Shown here: in pieces, positions 47,700 through 59,530 of the stretch
Numbering within the stretch: position 1 is the first letter of the stretch
How the letters are laid out: each line of letters starts with the position of its first letter
From: Casuarina equisetifolia
Taxonomy: Eukaryota > Streptophyta > Magnoliopsida > Fagales > Casuarinaceae
Assembly: GCA_028551475.1 (NCBI GenBank)
Contig: CM052362.1
Span: 5,455,354 to 5,519,353, forward strand
Reading direction: 5' to 3'
DNA: 64,000 nucleotides
Translations under genes and position numbers: made by a program
Notes under the pieces: generated by a model
The model's database searches: none
What the model was told of the DNA's origin: nothing
What the model saw: only the letters and a program-made list of their open reading frames with translations

Positions 47700-48880
47700 C
47701 TTGTTTGAGCTTTGGAGGTGAGGATCTTCCTTATCTTTCTTGCTGTACTTGTCTTTGCATGTAATTGTTTAAGGAAATGGCAACTGTGTTTGTGTCTATC
47801 TCCTATTGATATTTGACATTAGTGAGAGTAAGTCTTGGTGTGATGCATCTCATTTGCTTTGCATGCCTATATACAATATGATGAGACATGAATTAAGTCA
47901 AAATGTTATGCAAGAAAATTAACCCAACAAATTTTGATAAGCATATATTATACTAACTACTCACCTAGGGACTATTATCTACAATAAGAAATTATCACAC
48001 ATACTTAGATGTCACAAAATGAGAACATGTTTTGCTAAAATTATATGCAAATAAGAAAATTTAAACTTTTTAAGAAAATGACCTAAGCCATAGAGTTATC
48101 ATTCGCGTAAGACCCCTTCCAAAGCCATCTCGTCCCGAAACCTCTCAATTCATGGTAACATCTGTCCCTCATGAAATCTCCCTATGGTTTGGTTCATTCC
48201 TATATTTACTGTGGTAGTCAAACCCATGAACTTCCTCCCTGCCCCATGATGGTGCTTCCTTGACTTTCTGTTAGACTCGACGTACGGCGTAATTGGCTCA
48301 ATTTAAAAGGACTTGTGAAACTCTATCCCTTAGCAGACGTCCTAAGGCCAGGGACGCGGTACGCAGTATATCTTTCCCATCCTCATACCGTAGAGTAGCA
48401 CCACCTCAGAAGTCATAGATCACAGCTGCACCCAAAACAAAAGATTTAGATCAATTTCTGTCAAACGAGTGACATTAACCGTGAAGCAGCAATTTATATA
48501 GTAAAATAACTCCCATCCTTATACCAAACGTATCATCCCCAGCAAGGTCTGTGGCAATGGGACTTGGAGTGTAATCTTTAAAAGGTTCTGCAGCAGAATA
48601 TATGCCAAACAGAATTTTTAGCAAATCAATGAAAATTAAAGAGGCATAAATAGCGGGATGAAATAAATTTAGGCATGCAAAGCAAATGAGATGCGTCACA
48701 CCAAGACTTCTTCTCACTAATGTCAGATATCATTAGGAGATAGTCCCAAATACAACTGGCATTTCTTAACAATAAAAGGCAAACACAAGCACAAGAAGGG
48801 GAAAAAGCTACTTAATCTCATATTTCTAAATTTTAGTGAGAGAAAAAAAATCCTGATTCTCATACTTTATTGGTTCTCAA
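47700..48880. pseudogene. Decayed P-gene fragments in both orientations
   Basis: 47705-47870 (plus) keeps the exon 1 donor and intron 1 region ('ggaggtgaggatcttccttatc', 'tcctattgatatttgacatt'). 48440-48880 (minus) keeps intron sequences ('aagaggcataaatagcggg', 'gcatgcaaagcaaatgaga') and one 'ttctgcagcag' site. 48060-48300 resembles 105-235 and 3290-3400. No exon frame survives. Confidence 0.5.
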
Positions 48881-49614
48881 CTAACAAACAGAATTGTAAA
48901 AAAATCATCAGAACAATTCACAGAAATAAAAATTAAAGAGACCACAACGTACAGAAGTGAGGAGATATGTTAAAAATAACATGTGTTATACATTGTTTAT
49001 ATTGTATATAAAGATGTCTTTCTCTATTAACAAATCCATTCTGATATGATATACTCTAGTGACTTGATTAACATAAAGCAAAGTTCCTCATGCACCATTT
49101 CATCCCTAATCAGCTATATCATATCATTTACCATAGTTGCAACGATCCTAAGGATCTAAATATGTGTTTGGGGTCATGGAAATTTTGATCTAAATGTAAT
49201 TAGAAAAGGCATTTAATTCAGCCTCGCGAACCCCATTTAAAATCTAATTCTGATAAGGTAAACAACTAACCTCAGTACAATCCTCCCATTTGAGCTATAT
49301 GAATGGCTGCTGTCTACATTGCCGTCAGCCTCCAACGTCGACTATGCTTCATTTTCTTATGAGCATAAAATTTCTTCAGTGTAATCCTTCAACGTTCATG
49401 GAATAAGATATGACTGAATCACAAATGGAAAGGGAAAGTCTAACTTTTATGATCCTCTGTCAACTTAGAAGAACTTCAGCAGCCGCCCCACTATCTACCT
49501 TCATCAGCGAAACCTTAACTATGGAATTAAATAGAGTGATAATGATCGTCATTTTCCAGTATGAAACCCCACCAAAGCGTTCCACCTTTGCCTTCAACTT
49601 CAAGAAAAAACAGC

Positions 49615-50047
49615 CATGGCTTCGCTGCTCCTTCTGCTGCTCTTCGCCGCTTCCAACACCGTCTCTCACACACCCCCCCCCCCCCCCCCCCCAACGGCCA
49701 CGCCCGCCTCCCCCTCTATCCCAGCATCAAACCTCCGACTACTCGCTCTCTGGCACACACAACAACAAAGACGACCTCATCCCGGTTTGCCGATATGTCT
49801 ATGATGGGGGCCGACTCATCGACATCAGCCACAGGTAGTCCCCGGACATGCCGTTATGGGAATCGACGGACGGGCAGGGCCAGTTCCTGTCGCTTTTGCT
49901 CAGCATGAAGAATGGCTCGCTCGCGAACGTCTCAGGAATGAAGATGTCTATCCACCCCGGCACGCACGTCGACGCACCTGGCCGTATCTAATATCATTAC
50001 TACGACGCCGGCTTTGATGTCGATATGTTCTTTGGCGGTGTTCAATG
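49615..50047 (+). pseudogene. Cyclase/kynurenine-formamidase-like exon 1, copy 2
   Basis: The ATG at 49615 starts a hydrophobic signal-peptide-like run, ASLLLLLLFAASNTVSH. A 20-C tract (49673-49692) then shifts frame. Downstream in another frame come VCRYVYDGGRLIDISHR, a TAG, then SMKNGSLANVSGMKM and IHPGTHVDAPGR, and a second stop. Active plant cyclases carry HxGTHxDxPxH; here the last His position is Arg. The exon ends at about 50047 before GTAATC. Later exons are not found. A secreted or vacuolar enzyme family is inferred from the leader. Clearly dead. Confidence 0.75.
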
Positions 50048-51499
50048 GTAATCTCCGTGTCTTTGTTTCGTTTTGGAAGTTTCATGATCGTTACATCCGA
50101 TCATTTTCTCTTTGAAACTGAGATATTGTTAAGGTCGAATTCATCTCACTTGTTTGGACCGAAGAATCATCTGTCTAAGCTAAGGAAACTTAATTCTGTA
50201 GTTTAAATATCATAGTATTGTATTAACCACCCATTTTAACTGTTATTTGACAAGCCATGACAATGCTCAAAGAGTAAGAAAAGTTTATAAAAAAAAAACT
50301 TCAATAATTATCTATATTAAATCCTTAAATAGTTACAAATCTTGTCTTAATGAATATAGAGATTAATTTTCATCTTGAGCTATATAAGATTTTCATTGCT
50401 CTTCAAGATTGTAATACACGTGTTTTTGTATGATTTGTATTAATATCTTCATAAGTAGTATTAGAGTTCCATTACTTAGCAAAGGACAAATTATCTTCTC
50501 AGTAACACATAAATATCCTAAGAAATAGTATCAGGTTCATAAATTCTTCCTGGAAAACGTTAAGTTTAGTTCTCTAGAAAGCTTTGCCCTAGTTTCTCTC
50601 ATGGTTTCTTTTGCCTTAGTTTGCACTTCATGCCTTGCATGTAAAGGAGATTGACAAAATTATATTTTATTTCTTTAAACAGGTCCGACATTGTTGGTGT
50701 ATGTCACAAGCAAAAAGAACATAACTGGTGGATGAACTTTTTTCCTTCTCTCCATTCAAATGAAAAATCTTTTTTTTTTCTCCCCTTTTGTGATGTGGGG
50801 AGTTCTGTTACCAAGTCTCCGTTCATGTTGTTTAATACTGTAGGTCTACCACCTTCATTTATAAACAAAAGGTTTCAAGTAATACTTTTGTGATTAATAC
50901 TAGATAATAAGTGTTCTTTAGATCTCATTGTCAGAAAGTATTATTTCTTTTTTTTAATTAGTTTTTTAATAAATGAAATACATTTATATATAAATAATAT
51001 AACAAATCAATATATTAATAATGTAAGGATATACATTTAGTTTCAACACACTCCCAAAATGAAAAAAAAAACAATTTCATCAAGTCAATATTGACAATGT
51101 GATGTACAAATTAGATATAGACACTTATAAAATTTATTTATCTTCCGAGTGAGTAAAACTTTTGTATCTTCTCTTTTAATTATTTGTCTATGCAACAACA
51201 ATAAAATCTATTTGTTGCAACTGAAGTTATGAAGAATTTAAATATTCCTAAAGAAGTACATCAATATATTTTTAGAACATTGGATACTGATATTTAAATT
51301 CTAGTTATTTTCATCCTTTTGTGTTAATCACAAGATTTCACAAGTGATATAGTAGAGATTTTCAAACTTTCATATTAAATAATGTAAACAAAAACTGATC
51401 ATTGTAGGTTGAGCTCAAGCATTTTTTTTATTTAATTTCAGGCAGCTCATGTTTAAGAAAGAGTTCCACATAAGTTACACGGGATTATTCTGATGTTGA
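50048..51499. other. No gene recognised
   Basis: Former intron sequence of the cyclase relic and AT-rich DNA. I see no further cyclase exons. Confidence 0.45.
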
Positions 51500-51589
51500 T
51501 AATTATATTAAAACCAAGTCGGTACTCATTAGAGCCACGACATTTATTGAAATTCATATTTTATTGTAATATTAATAATTACATTAATA

Positions 51590-52588
51590 CTAAGTACTTC
51601 GACGCATAAGAGTGGCCGGTGGCAGAAGGAGCATGGAGTGCTGCATTTGCATGGCCGGGAGCAGCACGGAGACGAGGTCGATGGTGGGCTGGGGTTCCTC
51701 GTCCTCATCATCATCCCCATCCTCACGATGTTTAGTAGTTTGACGAGGCAGCACCTCATCCACAAGTCGTTGGATCACATCATCTCCGACGCCATAACCC
51801 ATACCTGCAACCAGAAACAAAAGATTCAGATCAATTCCTATAAAAGATGAGTGACATGAATCCTGAAGTAACAAATTTATCTTCCTTGACATGCCCCCAG
51901 CAAGGCATCTGGAAATGGAATTACCACCGCTACGCTTTCAGGTCCTGGAGGAGAAGCATGATTAAATGGATTAAAACAACACTAGAATAATGCACAATTA
52001 GATTGAGAAGAAACTCAATCACAATAAAAGTGACCAAATGAGAGTGTGAAGATAAGAACAGCGGGGAGCATAAGAACTAGAAAGTAGCGTAACATTATGA
52101 GGCCGAGGGGGTTTCCACATCGGTCCAGGACGGATTGGTCATCCTGCAGCTGAAAGCAGGATGAAAATAAAAGACGCATAAATTTAAAACCAGCTGAAAG
52201 CAGACTCGTCCACATAAAATCAACCCTCGGGATTACCACTCGATTAAATAAATCAGGCATGCAATGCAAACGAGAAGTATCAAGCCAAGGGTTCTTTTCG
52301 CTAATGTCAGATAGGAGATAGACACAAACGCAGGTGGGATTTCCTTACCAACAAAAAGCAAAGACAAGCACTGCAAGAAGACAAAGCTGCTAAATCTCAT
52401 ATTTCCAAATTTCAGGGAGAGAAAAAAGTTTCCAGTTCTTTTATTCTCTTGTTCCTGGGTACCAAACAAAATCATCGCAAAACCCTAGGAGCAATTTACA
52501 GATATGATAAAAGACCATAGCACTTTAGGGTATACAGATATGATAAAAGATAAGGAAGATCCTCACCTCGAGGGCCTCCATTACCCAT
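51590..52588 (-). pseudogene. P3: Pro/Gly-rich mini-exon gene, minus strand
   Basis: Exon 1 is 52588-52567 (MGNGGPR), donor CGAG|GTGAGG. The exon 2 equivalent (about 52150) has a TGA at its second codon and its donor is CATAATG. Exon 3 is near 51945-51896; the expected GGTATG donor reads GGCATG. Exon 4 is 51804-51590: MGYGVGDDVIQRLVDEVLPR, then an acidic run HREDGDDDEDEEPQ, ending at TAG in the 3'-flank repeat. A TATA box lies at 52673-52682. Exon 4 is the longest intact version in the window and shows the probable original C-terminus, but two splice defects and the early stop make the gene unlikely to work. Confidence 0.65.
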
Positions 52589-52672
52589 GGTTGGGGATGA
52601 GGTAGTGGAAGTAAAGACGAGAGAGGTTCGTTCTCAGTGGCACCGAGCACTAATCTTCAAAACACTGATCCA

Positions 52673-52682
52673 CTAATTTATA
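52673..52682 (-). promoter_or_regulatory. TATA box of P3
   Basis: TATAAATTAG on the minus strand, about 85 bp upstream of the ATG. The same context (gcttcc-TATAAATT) precedes P4. Confidence 0.5.
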
Positions 52683-53029
52683 GGAAGCCATGGGTGATCG
52701 AGTTAGTTCAAGTTCATGTGAGACTGAAAACCTGGATCACAAGATTGGCTTGTGGCATGAGATTGAGCTTGGTGATCATCGCCATGATTGGTTTATCTGT
52801 ATCATGTGATTAACATCTAGAATAGTACCAGAACCGTGTGATAACCGCCGTAATGTGACAGATCAGCAAATAGGATAAAGAAGAAGGCATGGAGGTGAGT
52901 CTGGAACCAGATGCCAAATAGTTGGGCCTTACAAGACGATAAGATGTTCACGATGATAAAGAGGGTTTTACATAGTTTTCCTATGCGCCACAATAACTAA
53001 TCCGCCAGACAACATTTCTATTATCAATC

Positions 53030-53990
53030 CTAATTTTGGTGGACTGGTATCCAATTTGATTGAACCTTGTATGTTGTATCAGAGATACAGGCTGATGATT
53101 AGAACTCATTGAAAAATCATATAATCAAAATGAAAATATTAATTTATTTGATCAACGCAATGTGCTTTTGTTCATATTAAGATTGCTAGAGTTAATTTTA
53201 ACCACTTGCTAGAGAATAATGCAAAAGAACTTTAGCTAGATAATCAATGTTAATTTTGGTGGATTAGTGTCTAATTTGATTGAACCTTGCATGTTGTACT
53301 AAAGATACAAGTTGATAACTAAAACTCATTTGATGATCATATAGTCATCATGAAAATATCTATTTGTCTAATCAACTTAGGGTGGTTATGTTCGTGTTAA
53401 GATCATAAAAGTTTATTTTAACTACTCATTAATGAATATCATTGAAGAAATTTATCTAGAGTATCAAAGCTAATTTCAATTAATTGGTGCCTAATTTGAT
53501 TGAACCTTGCATTTGATGTGCTAGAGATGCAAGTTGATAACTAGAATTTATTCCATGATTATATAGTGATCATGAAAATATCAACTTGTCTAGTTAGTGT
53601 AGTGTGCTTATGTTTATGTCAAGATCACTAGAGTTAAATATAACCACTCATTAAGAAATATTATAGAACTTTATCTAAACTATTAATGCTAATTTCAATG
53701 GGTTGGCCTTAGATATGAATGGACCTTGTATTTTGTACTAGAAATGTGGATTTATAAGTAGAACTTATTTCAAGATTATATGCTCATCATAAAAATATCA
53801 ATTTGTCTAAACACAATGTGTTTTTGTTCATGGCTAATCAACGGGTCCTTAAGGAATATTGTAAAACAACTTTACATAGATTTCCAACGCTAGTTTGGTG
53901 CCTTGGTGTCCAATCAATCGAACCTAGTACGCTGTACTAGAGATGTGGATTGATGACTAAAAACTTATTTAACTATATTGTAGTCATCAT
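53030..53990 (+). repeat. Satellite-like array C
   Basis: Unit starts at 53031, 53251, 53471 and 53690, so the period is 219-220 bp, with a shorter last unit near 53891. Shared segments include 'ttgattgaacctt' and 'gagatgcaagttgat'. It is in opposite orientation to arrays A and B. Confidence 0.85.
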
Positions 53991-55543
53991 TTTGGAACAA
54001 AGATTTGCTTCAAGCATATCTTGGACCTAAATTCAAAAGTGTCAGGGCACCAAGATCCCTTATCTAACGTCGAAGAGGCCATTTCTTTAATGAAGAGCCT
54101 GTCACCTAAAGGTAAAGATAAAGCTCCCTCTTACATTTCAACAAAAAAAAAAAAGAAGAAGATGAAGCTCCCTCGTGACTATACTCTTCAATGCTCCAAC
54201 ATAGATATATGCCTTGTGATATATTCCATAGGTTACTGTCTTTTCAACAATGTCCCATATCCACTGGCAAGAACTGCCCCCTGCGGGACGAGCGAAATAT
54301 CATATTCCAGCTACAGAAGAAGGTGCTTTTTTTTTTTTTTTTTGTGATAACTTAGAACTCCCACCAAAATTTTTTTGATGGCTTAAACTGAAGAACTGCG
54401 GCCCACCTCAAAATATGTAAGTCAGTAAAAAAATGCAATTTTGCTTAAACTAGTTAAAAATATAAGAAACACATTGGTGGTGGCAATTGGCGGAAAGAGA
54501 GTGGGACGAGTTATGAGTAGAAGTTATATAAATTTGAAATGTATAGAAGTTGCCAAAAACTAGGAGAGGAACGGTTTTTTAGACGTGTATAAAAATTCAA
54601 GGAGTGAATGAGAAAAGGTAGTTTGCGTAAAACAGAAACTTATGGAGGTATTTTTCTCCCTTTAATGAGAATAGAGGTTTTGTTTCTCTATGATAAAATA
54701 TTGGTAGTTCTAATAAACCTTCAAATGAAACAAGTATCTGTATTTACTCTTGTTTATGAAATATTTAATATATTTTAGTCTTTCGTTCCATATGTAATTT
54801 TATTATTTTGAAGCTAATTATGTTCCTAGGTAATAACATAAAACTCCCGGAATCCAGGGAGTGTCAAGATCTTGTTCATACCCATAGCCAAGTGCTTGAT
54901 TCTCAAATCTTGTTTAATAGTAATATACAAATAAAGAGTAAATGATTAAGTAGATTTGAGTGTTGTCTCTGGAAAATGAAATTTTTTTAAGAAATTAAGA
55001 AAAGCTAGAGAGAGTTTGGAGATTGCCCGAATGAGGCCTATCGGCATCTAGTCTTTTGTAATTTCTTAATGAGGCAAAGGGAGGTAAGAGGAGATTCTAA
55101 CCGAAATTTCCACTCCAAAAAGAGTGCATGCCTTGAAACAATTAGGCATTCTCAACCGCCTAAAAAAAATTCAATTTCTATAATTATGAGATATGACTCA
55201 GTAGAAAAATTACTTCAATTTCTTGGCAAACAAACAAGATAAGTGATGCATCTTCTTGACTCTCTCCATTATCTCGTGAAATTGAGCTCGACACTTCTGA
55301 ATTCCCCCCCTGAGCCAACAACACCCCCCCCCCCCCAAACAAAAACTTAAAAAAAAAGACCTAAATTAGTTATGTAATAAGCACATAGAAAATACTCGAG
55401 TTTTTCAACCCTTCAATTGTTCTTCATATGCTTTTATTGAACCTATTTGCTATAATTTACTAAACTTCTAAACCACATATTCATGTATCTAATGATTTTT
55501 TTGAGACATTTGTAAAGTTTAAAACTATTTAGTTGTCATCCCT
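53991..55543. other. Flank of array C and dispersed repeats
   Basis: 53996-54300 is related to 58850-58925 and 59520-59665 ('gcttcaagcatatcttgg', 'ggcaagaactgc'). 54880-55140 is an inverse relative of 4740-4880 and 31980-32160. Homopolymers: T-run near 54323-54341 and C-run at 55324-55336. No gene. Confidence 0.5.
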
Positions 55544-56223
55544 CTAAATTAAGGAACACAAAAATTTATTCTATACTCATTTCTTATCAAGTAAAACCAA
55601 AAGAGTTTTTCATGCTTTATGATCAACTCTTGGACTACCCCATTAAAGTAAAAAAAAATCAACTTTTTAAGAAAATGACCAAAGCCAAAAAGTTGTTATT
55701 TGTATAAGATCCCTTCCAGAGCCATCTCATTCCTAAAGCCTCTCTATTCATGGTTAAATCTTTCCCACTCCACAGTTTGTTCTTTTTGGTCCTCTATGCT
55801 TTCTTTTGAATGAAGGCCCTTGTTTAGGTTTCTAAGCTCAAGTCCTTTCTTTCTCTTAAATAGCCTAAACTCTAGCCTAAATTGAATAAAAAACAATGTA
55901 GTTCTGGACATTTTTCTAAAATTGAATCATTTCATTTACAAAGTATGCACACTAGTATTACCAAGGAGGTGTTATTGGCACAAAATTTCAAGCTTAACAT
56001 CAGAGGCACCATGACAATACAAATTTCATAATTATCCTAATTAGATAATTATATTAATACCAAGTGAAAGTACACACTAGAGCCATGACGCTTGCAGTAG
56101 GAGGCGGGCAAGGTCCACATTCTCATGTTGAATGGTGCAAGGACCCCGCCCAGCCTCGCTCATAGGGCCACTGCATTTATTGAACTTTATATTCTATTCT
56201 AGTATTAATAATTACATTGATAA
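55544..56223. repeat. Near-identical copy of 1-678
   Basis: See the entry at the window start. Here the sequence continues without a gap into the P4 gene tail, showing what probably lay next to the left copy. Confidence 0.9.
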
Positions 56224-56278
56224 TAAGTATTTTGACGCATTAGAGTGGCCTCCGGCAGGAGCATGAAGTGGGGCCTCT

Positions 56279-57309
56279 TCATGGGCTGGAGCGTGGCTGA
56301 GATGAGGTCGGGCGGGGGGCGGGAGCCTCATCCTTAGCAAGGATACGATCATTCATAGCAAGGAACTGACCACCAACTGCAACATCATCGTGGTCTAGAT
56401 TGGTTCTTGTAACAATTTACATAATAAAATAACTGCCGTCCCAATGTTAAAATTATGACGCAAGGCTTATTGGTTTAGTAGTAGCTTAGCAAAAGTCATT
56501 AACCTTTAGGTTCTAGTGATGCGTGCCTGAGCGTGAGTTTAAAGAAAAATAAAAAATATATATATATCGAAATTATCTCCCTTCACACACCCAATTTGAT
56601 AATGGAATCTGGAAGATAATTCATAAAGGGTATTTTTGCAAAAAGATGTCAAACAGAATTGTTAGCAGATCAATGAAAATTAAAGTGACATAAATAGCGG
56701 GGAGCATACGAACTGTAAAGTAAAGAAACATTACCTGGACGGTCCCAACCTCCTGCCACAGATGCCAAACGGAGTTGTTAACGAATTATTGGACAATAAA
56801 GAGGCATAAATAACGGGAAGCATAAGAACTACAAAGTAACATTACCAGGCCAAGGTGCTGGTGCTGGTGCTGGTCCTGGTCCTGGTACAGGTACTGGTGC
56901 TGGTCCTAGTGGTGGTCCTGCAGTAGATGCCAAATAGAGTTGCTATCAAATCAATGAAAACTGAAAAGGCATAAATTCAACCCCGGGAATACCACTTGAC
57001 TAAATAAATTCAGATGTGCAAAGCAGACGAGATATCAATAGGAGATAGACCCAAACTTACGAGATAGACAACGTTGCTAAATCTAATATTTCCAAATTTC
57101 AAGGAGGAAAAAGAAAACAAAAAAAGAAAAAAAAAGGTTCCCAACTCTCCTATTCTCTTGTTTCTCGGGTACCAAACAAAATCGTAGCAAAATCCTTGGA
57201 GCAATTTACACAAGTGAAAACTAGAGAGACCTCAGTAATTCATGGGATAGAGATCTGAAGAAAGATGAGGAAGATCCTCACCTCCACCTCCAGGGCATTC
57301 GTTACCCAT
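56279..57309 (-). CDS. P4: candidate intact Pro/Gly-rich microprotein gene, 71 residues, four exons
   Basis: Join on the minus strand: 57309-57282, 56917-56846, 56753-56736, 56376-56279. The exons are 28, 72, 18 and 98 nt. All junctions are phase 1 and total 216 nt including TGA. Donors are GGAG|GTGAGG, CCTG|GTAATG and CCAG|GTAATG; acceptors are ctgcag, ggcag and ttgcag. Peptide order: MGNECPGGG; a Pro-Ala-Val block (PPLGPAPVPVPGPGPAPAPA); GWDRP; VGGQFLAMNDRILAKDEAP then a Pro/Ser-rich end. No signal peptide or membrane helix. The former exon 3 is deleted; being 51 nt and phase 1-1 in P1, its loss keeps the frame. The two middle exons sit in tandemly duplicated exon-intron units. Function not recognised. 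The structure is inferred from splice consensus and comparison with P1-P3, without transcript evidence. Confidence 0.5.
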
Positions 57310-57398
57310 GGTTAGTGATGAGGCAGGGGAAGTATAAAGATGAGAGAGGCTCGTGTTCAGTCGCGCCAAGCACTAATCTTCAAAACACTGAGCCACCA

Positions 57399-57405
57399 AT
57401 TTATA
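57399..57405 (-). promoter_or_regulatory. TATA box of P4
   Basis: TATAAAT on the minus strand, about 90 bp before the ATG, in a context shared with P3. Confidence 0.55.
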
Positions 57406-57649
57406 GGAAGCCTTGGGTGATCGAGTCGGTTCAAGCTCATGCGAGATTGAAGGCCTGGGATAACACAATTGGTTTAGTGGTAGATTATAGATATGACATC
57501 ACCTGATTGACATCTGCAATGATACTAGAACCTTTTGACAATCGCTGTAATATGACAGATCTGCGAACAGGATAAAGAAGAAGGCAAAGGATTTTACACA
57601 GTTTTCTTATGCACCACAATAACTGGAGTTGACACTCATCATTTCTATT

Positions 57650-59530
57650 ATGAATCCTAATTTCAGTGGATTTGCATCCAATTTGAGTGGGGCTTGTATG
57701 TTGTGCTAGAGATGCAAGTTGATGATTAGAACTTATTGGACAATCATATAGTCATCGTTAAAATATCAATTTTTCTGATCACCATAATGTGCTTTTGTTC
57801 TTATCAAGATCACTAGAGTTAATTTTAATTACTTGTTAAGGAATGTTGTAGAAAAATTCTAATTAGGTTATTAATGCTAATTTTGATGGACTAGTGTCTA
57901 ATTCAATTGAAACTTATATCTTGTACTAGATATATAAGTTGATAACCAAAACTTATTCGATGATTATATAGCCATTATGAAAATATTTATTTGTCTAATC
58001 AGTGCAAAGTGCTTACATTCTTGTTAAGATCACCAGAGTTAATTTTAATTGCTCATGAAGGAATATTGTTGAAGAACTTTATCTAGACTATTAATACTAA
58101 TTTTAGTGAATTTGTGCCTAATTTGATGGAGCCTTGCATGAAGTGCTAGAGATGCAAGTTGATAACCAAAACTTATTCCTCAATTATATAGTCATTATGA
58201 AAAATATCAATTTGTCTAGTTAGTTCAATATGCTTGTATTCATGTCAAGATCACAAAAGTTAGATATAACCGCTTATTAAGGAATATTGCAGAAAAATAT
58301 TATCTTGACCATTAATACTAATTTCAATGAGTTGTCATCCAATTAGATCAAACCTTGTATGTTCTACTAGAGTAATGGGTCATTAAATAGAACTTATTTG
58401 AGAACTATATAATCATCATGGAAGTATCAATGTGTTCATTAGTGCGGTGTGCTTCTATTTGTGTCAATATCACAAGAGTTTATATTTAACCATTCACTAA
58501 GGAATATTAAAGAAGAATTTTATCTAAGCTATTAATGCTAATTTCAATGAATTGGTGTATGATTTGATTGAACCTCGTATTTTATAGCCATGATGTAGGT
58601 TGATAACTCAAACTTATTCGACAATTATATGCTCATTATAAAGTATTAATTTGTCTAATCAATACAACGTGCTTCTACTCATATCTAATCAAGGACTCAT
58701 TAAGGAATATTGTAAAAGAAATTTACACAAATTACCAAGTAAATTTGGTGTCTTGGTTTCCAATCAATCAAACATAGTATGTTGTACTAGAGATTCAAGT
58801 TGATGACCAAGAACTTATTGGGCAATCGTATAGTCATCATTTTGGAATAAAGATTGGCTTCAAGCATATCTTGGACCTAACTCCAAAAGTGATGGGGCAA
58901 CAAGATACTTTATCTAAAGTTGAAAAGGCCTTTAAGGAATTAATCAAACCTAGCATACTCATTAAGTAGATTGTAAAAGAACATTATATGGACTATTAAT
59001 ACTAATTTCAATGGGTTGGCATCCAAATTGATCGAACCTTATATGTTGTACTACGTATGTGAGTCCATATACAAAACTTATTCAATAATTATATAATCAC
59101 TAGGAAATACCAATTTGTCCATTAGTGCAATGTGCTATTTTTGTCAAGATCATAAGACTTAGATTTAATCACTCACTAAGGGATATTGAAGAAGAACTTT
59201 ATCTAGAGTATTAATGTTAATTTCAATAGATTGGTATCCAATTCAATCGAACCTTGTATTTTGTACTAGAGATGTGAGTTGATAACTAGAATTTATTCTA
59301 AGTATATATTCTCTTCATGAAAATATCAGTTTGTCTAATCAATACAAGATGCTTCTATTTGTGTCTAATCAACTACTCATTAAGCAATATTGTAAAAGAA
59401 CTCTCCTAGATTTACCAACGTTAATTTTGGCGCCTTGGAGTCCAATCAATCGAACCGAGTATGCTGTACTAGAGATGCGGGTTGATGACCAAAAGCTTAT
59501 TGGCCGATCGCATAGTCATCATTTTGGGAC
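57650..59530 (+). repeat. Satellite-like array D
   Basis: About eight units of the 219-220-bp repeat ('ttgtactagagatg', 'gttgataac', 'gaatattgta'). It is interrupted at about 58850-58960 by a non-satellite piece with 'cttcaagcatatcttggacc', which also ends array C. Same orientation as array C. Units are strongly diverged from each other, so the array is old and not being homogenised. Confidence 0.85.

Noticed and set aside
49561..49908. Proline/arginine-rich ORFs around the 20-C tract
   Set aside because: Alternate frames of the cyclase pseudogene exon created by the homopolymer.
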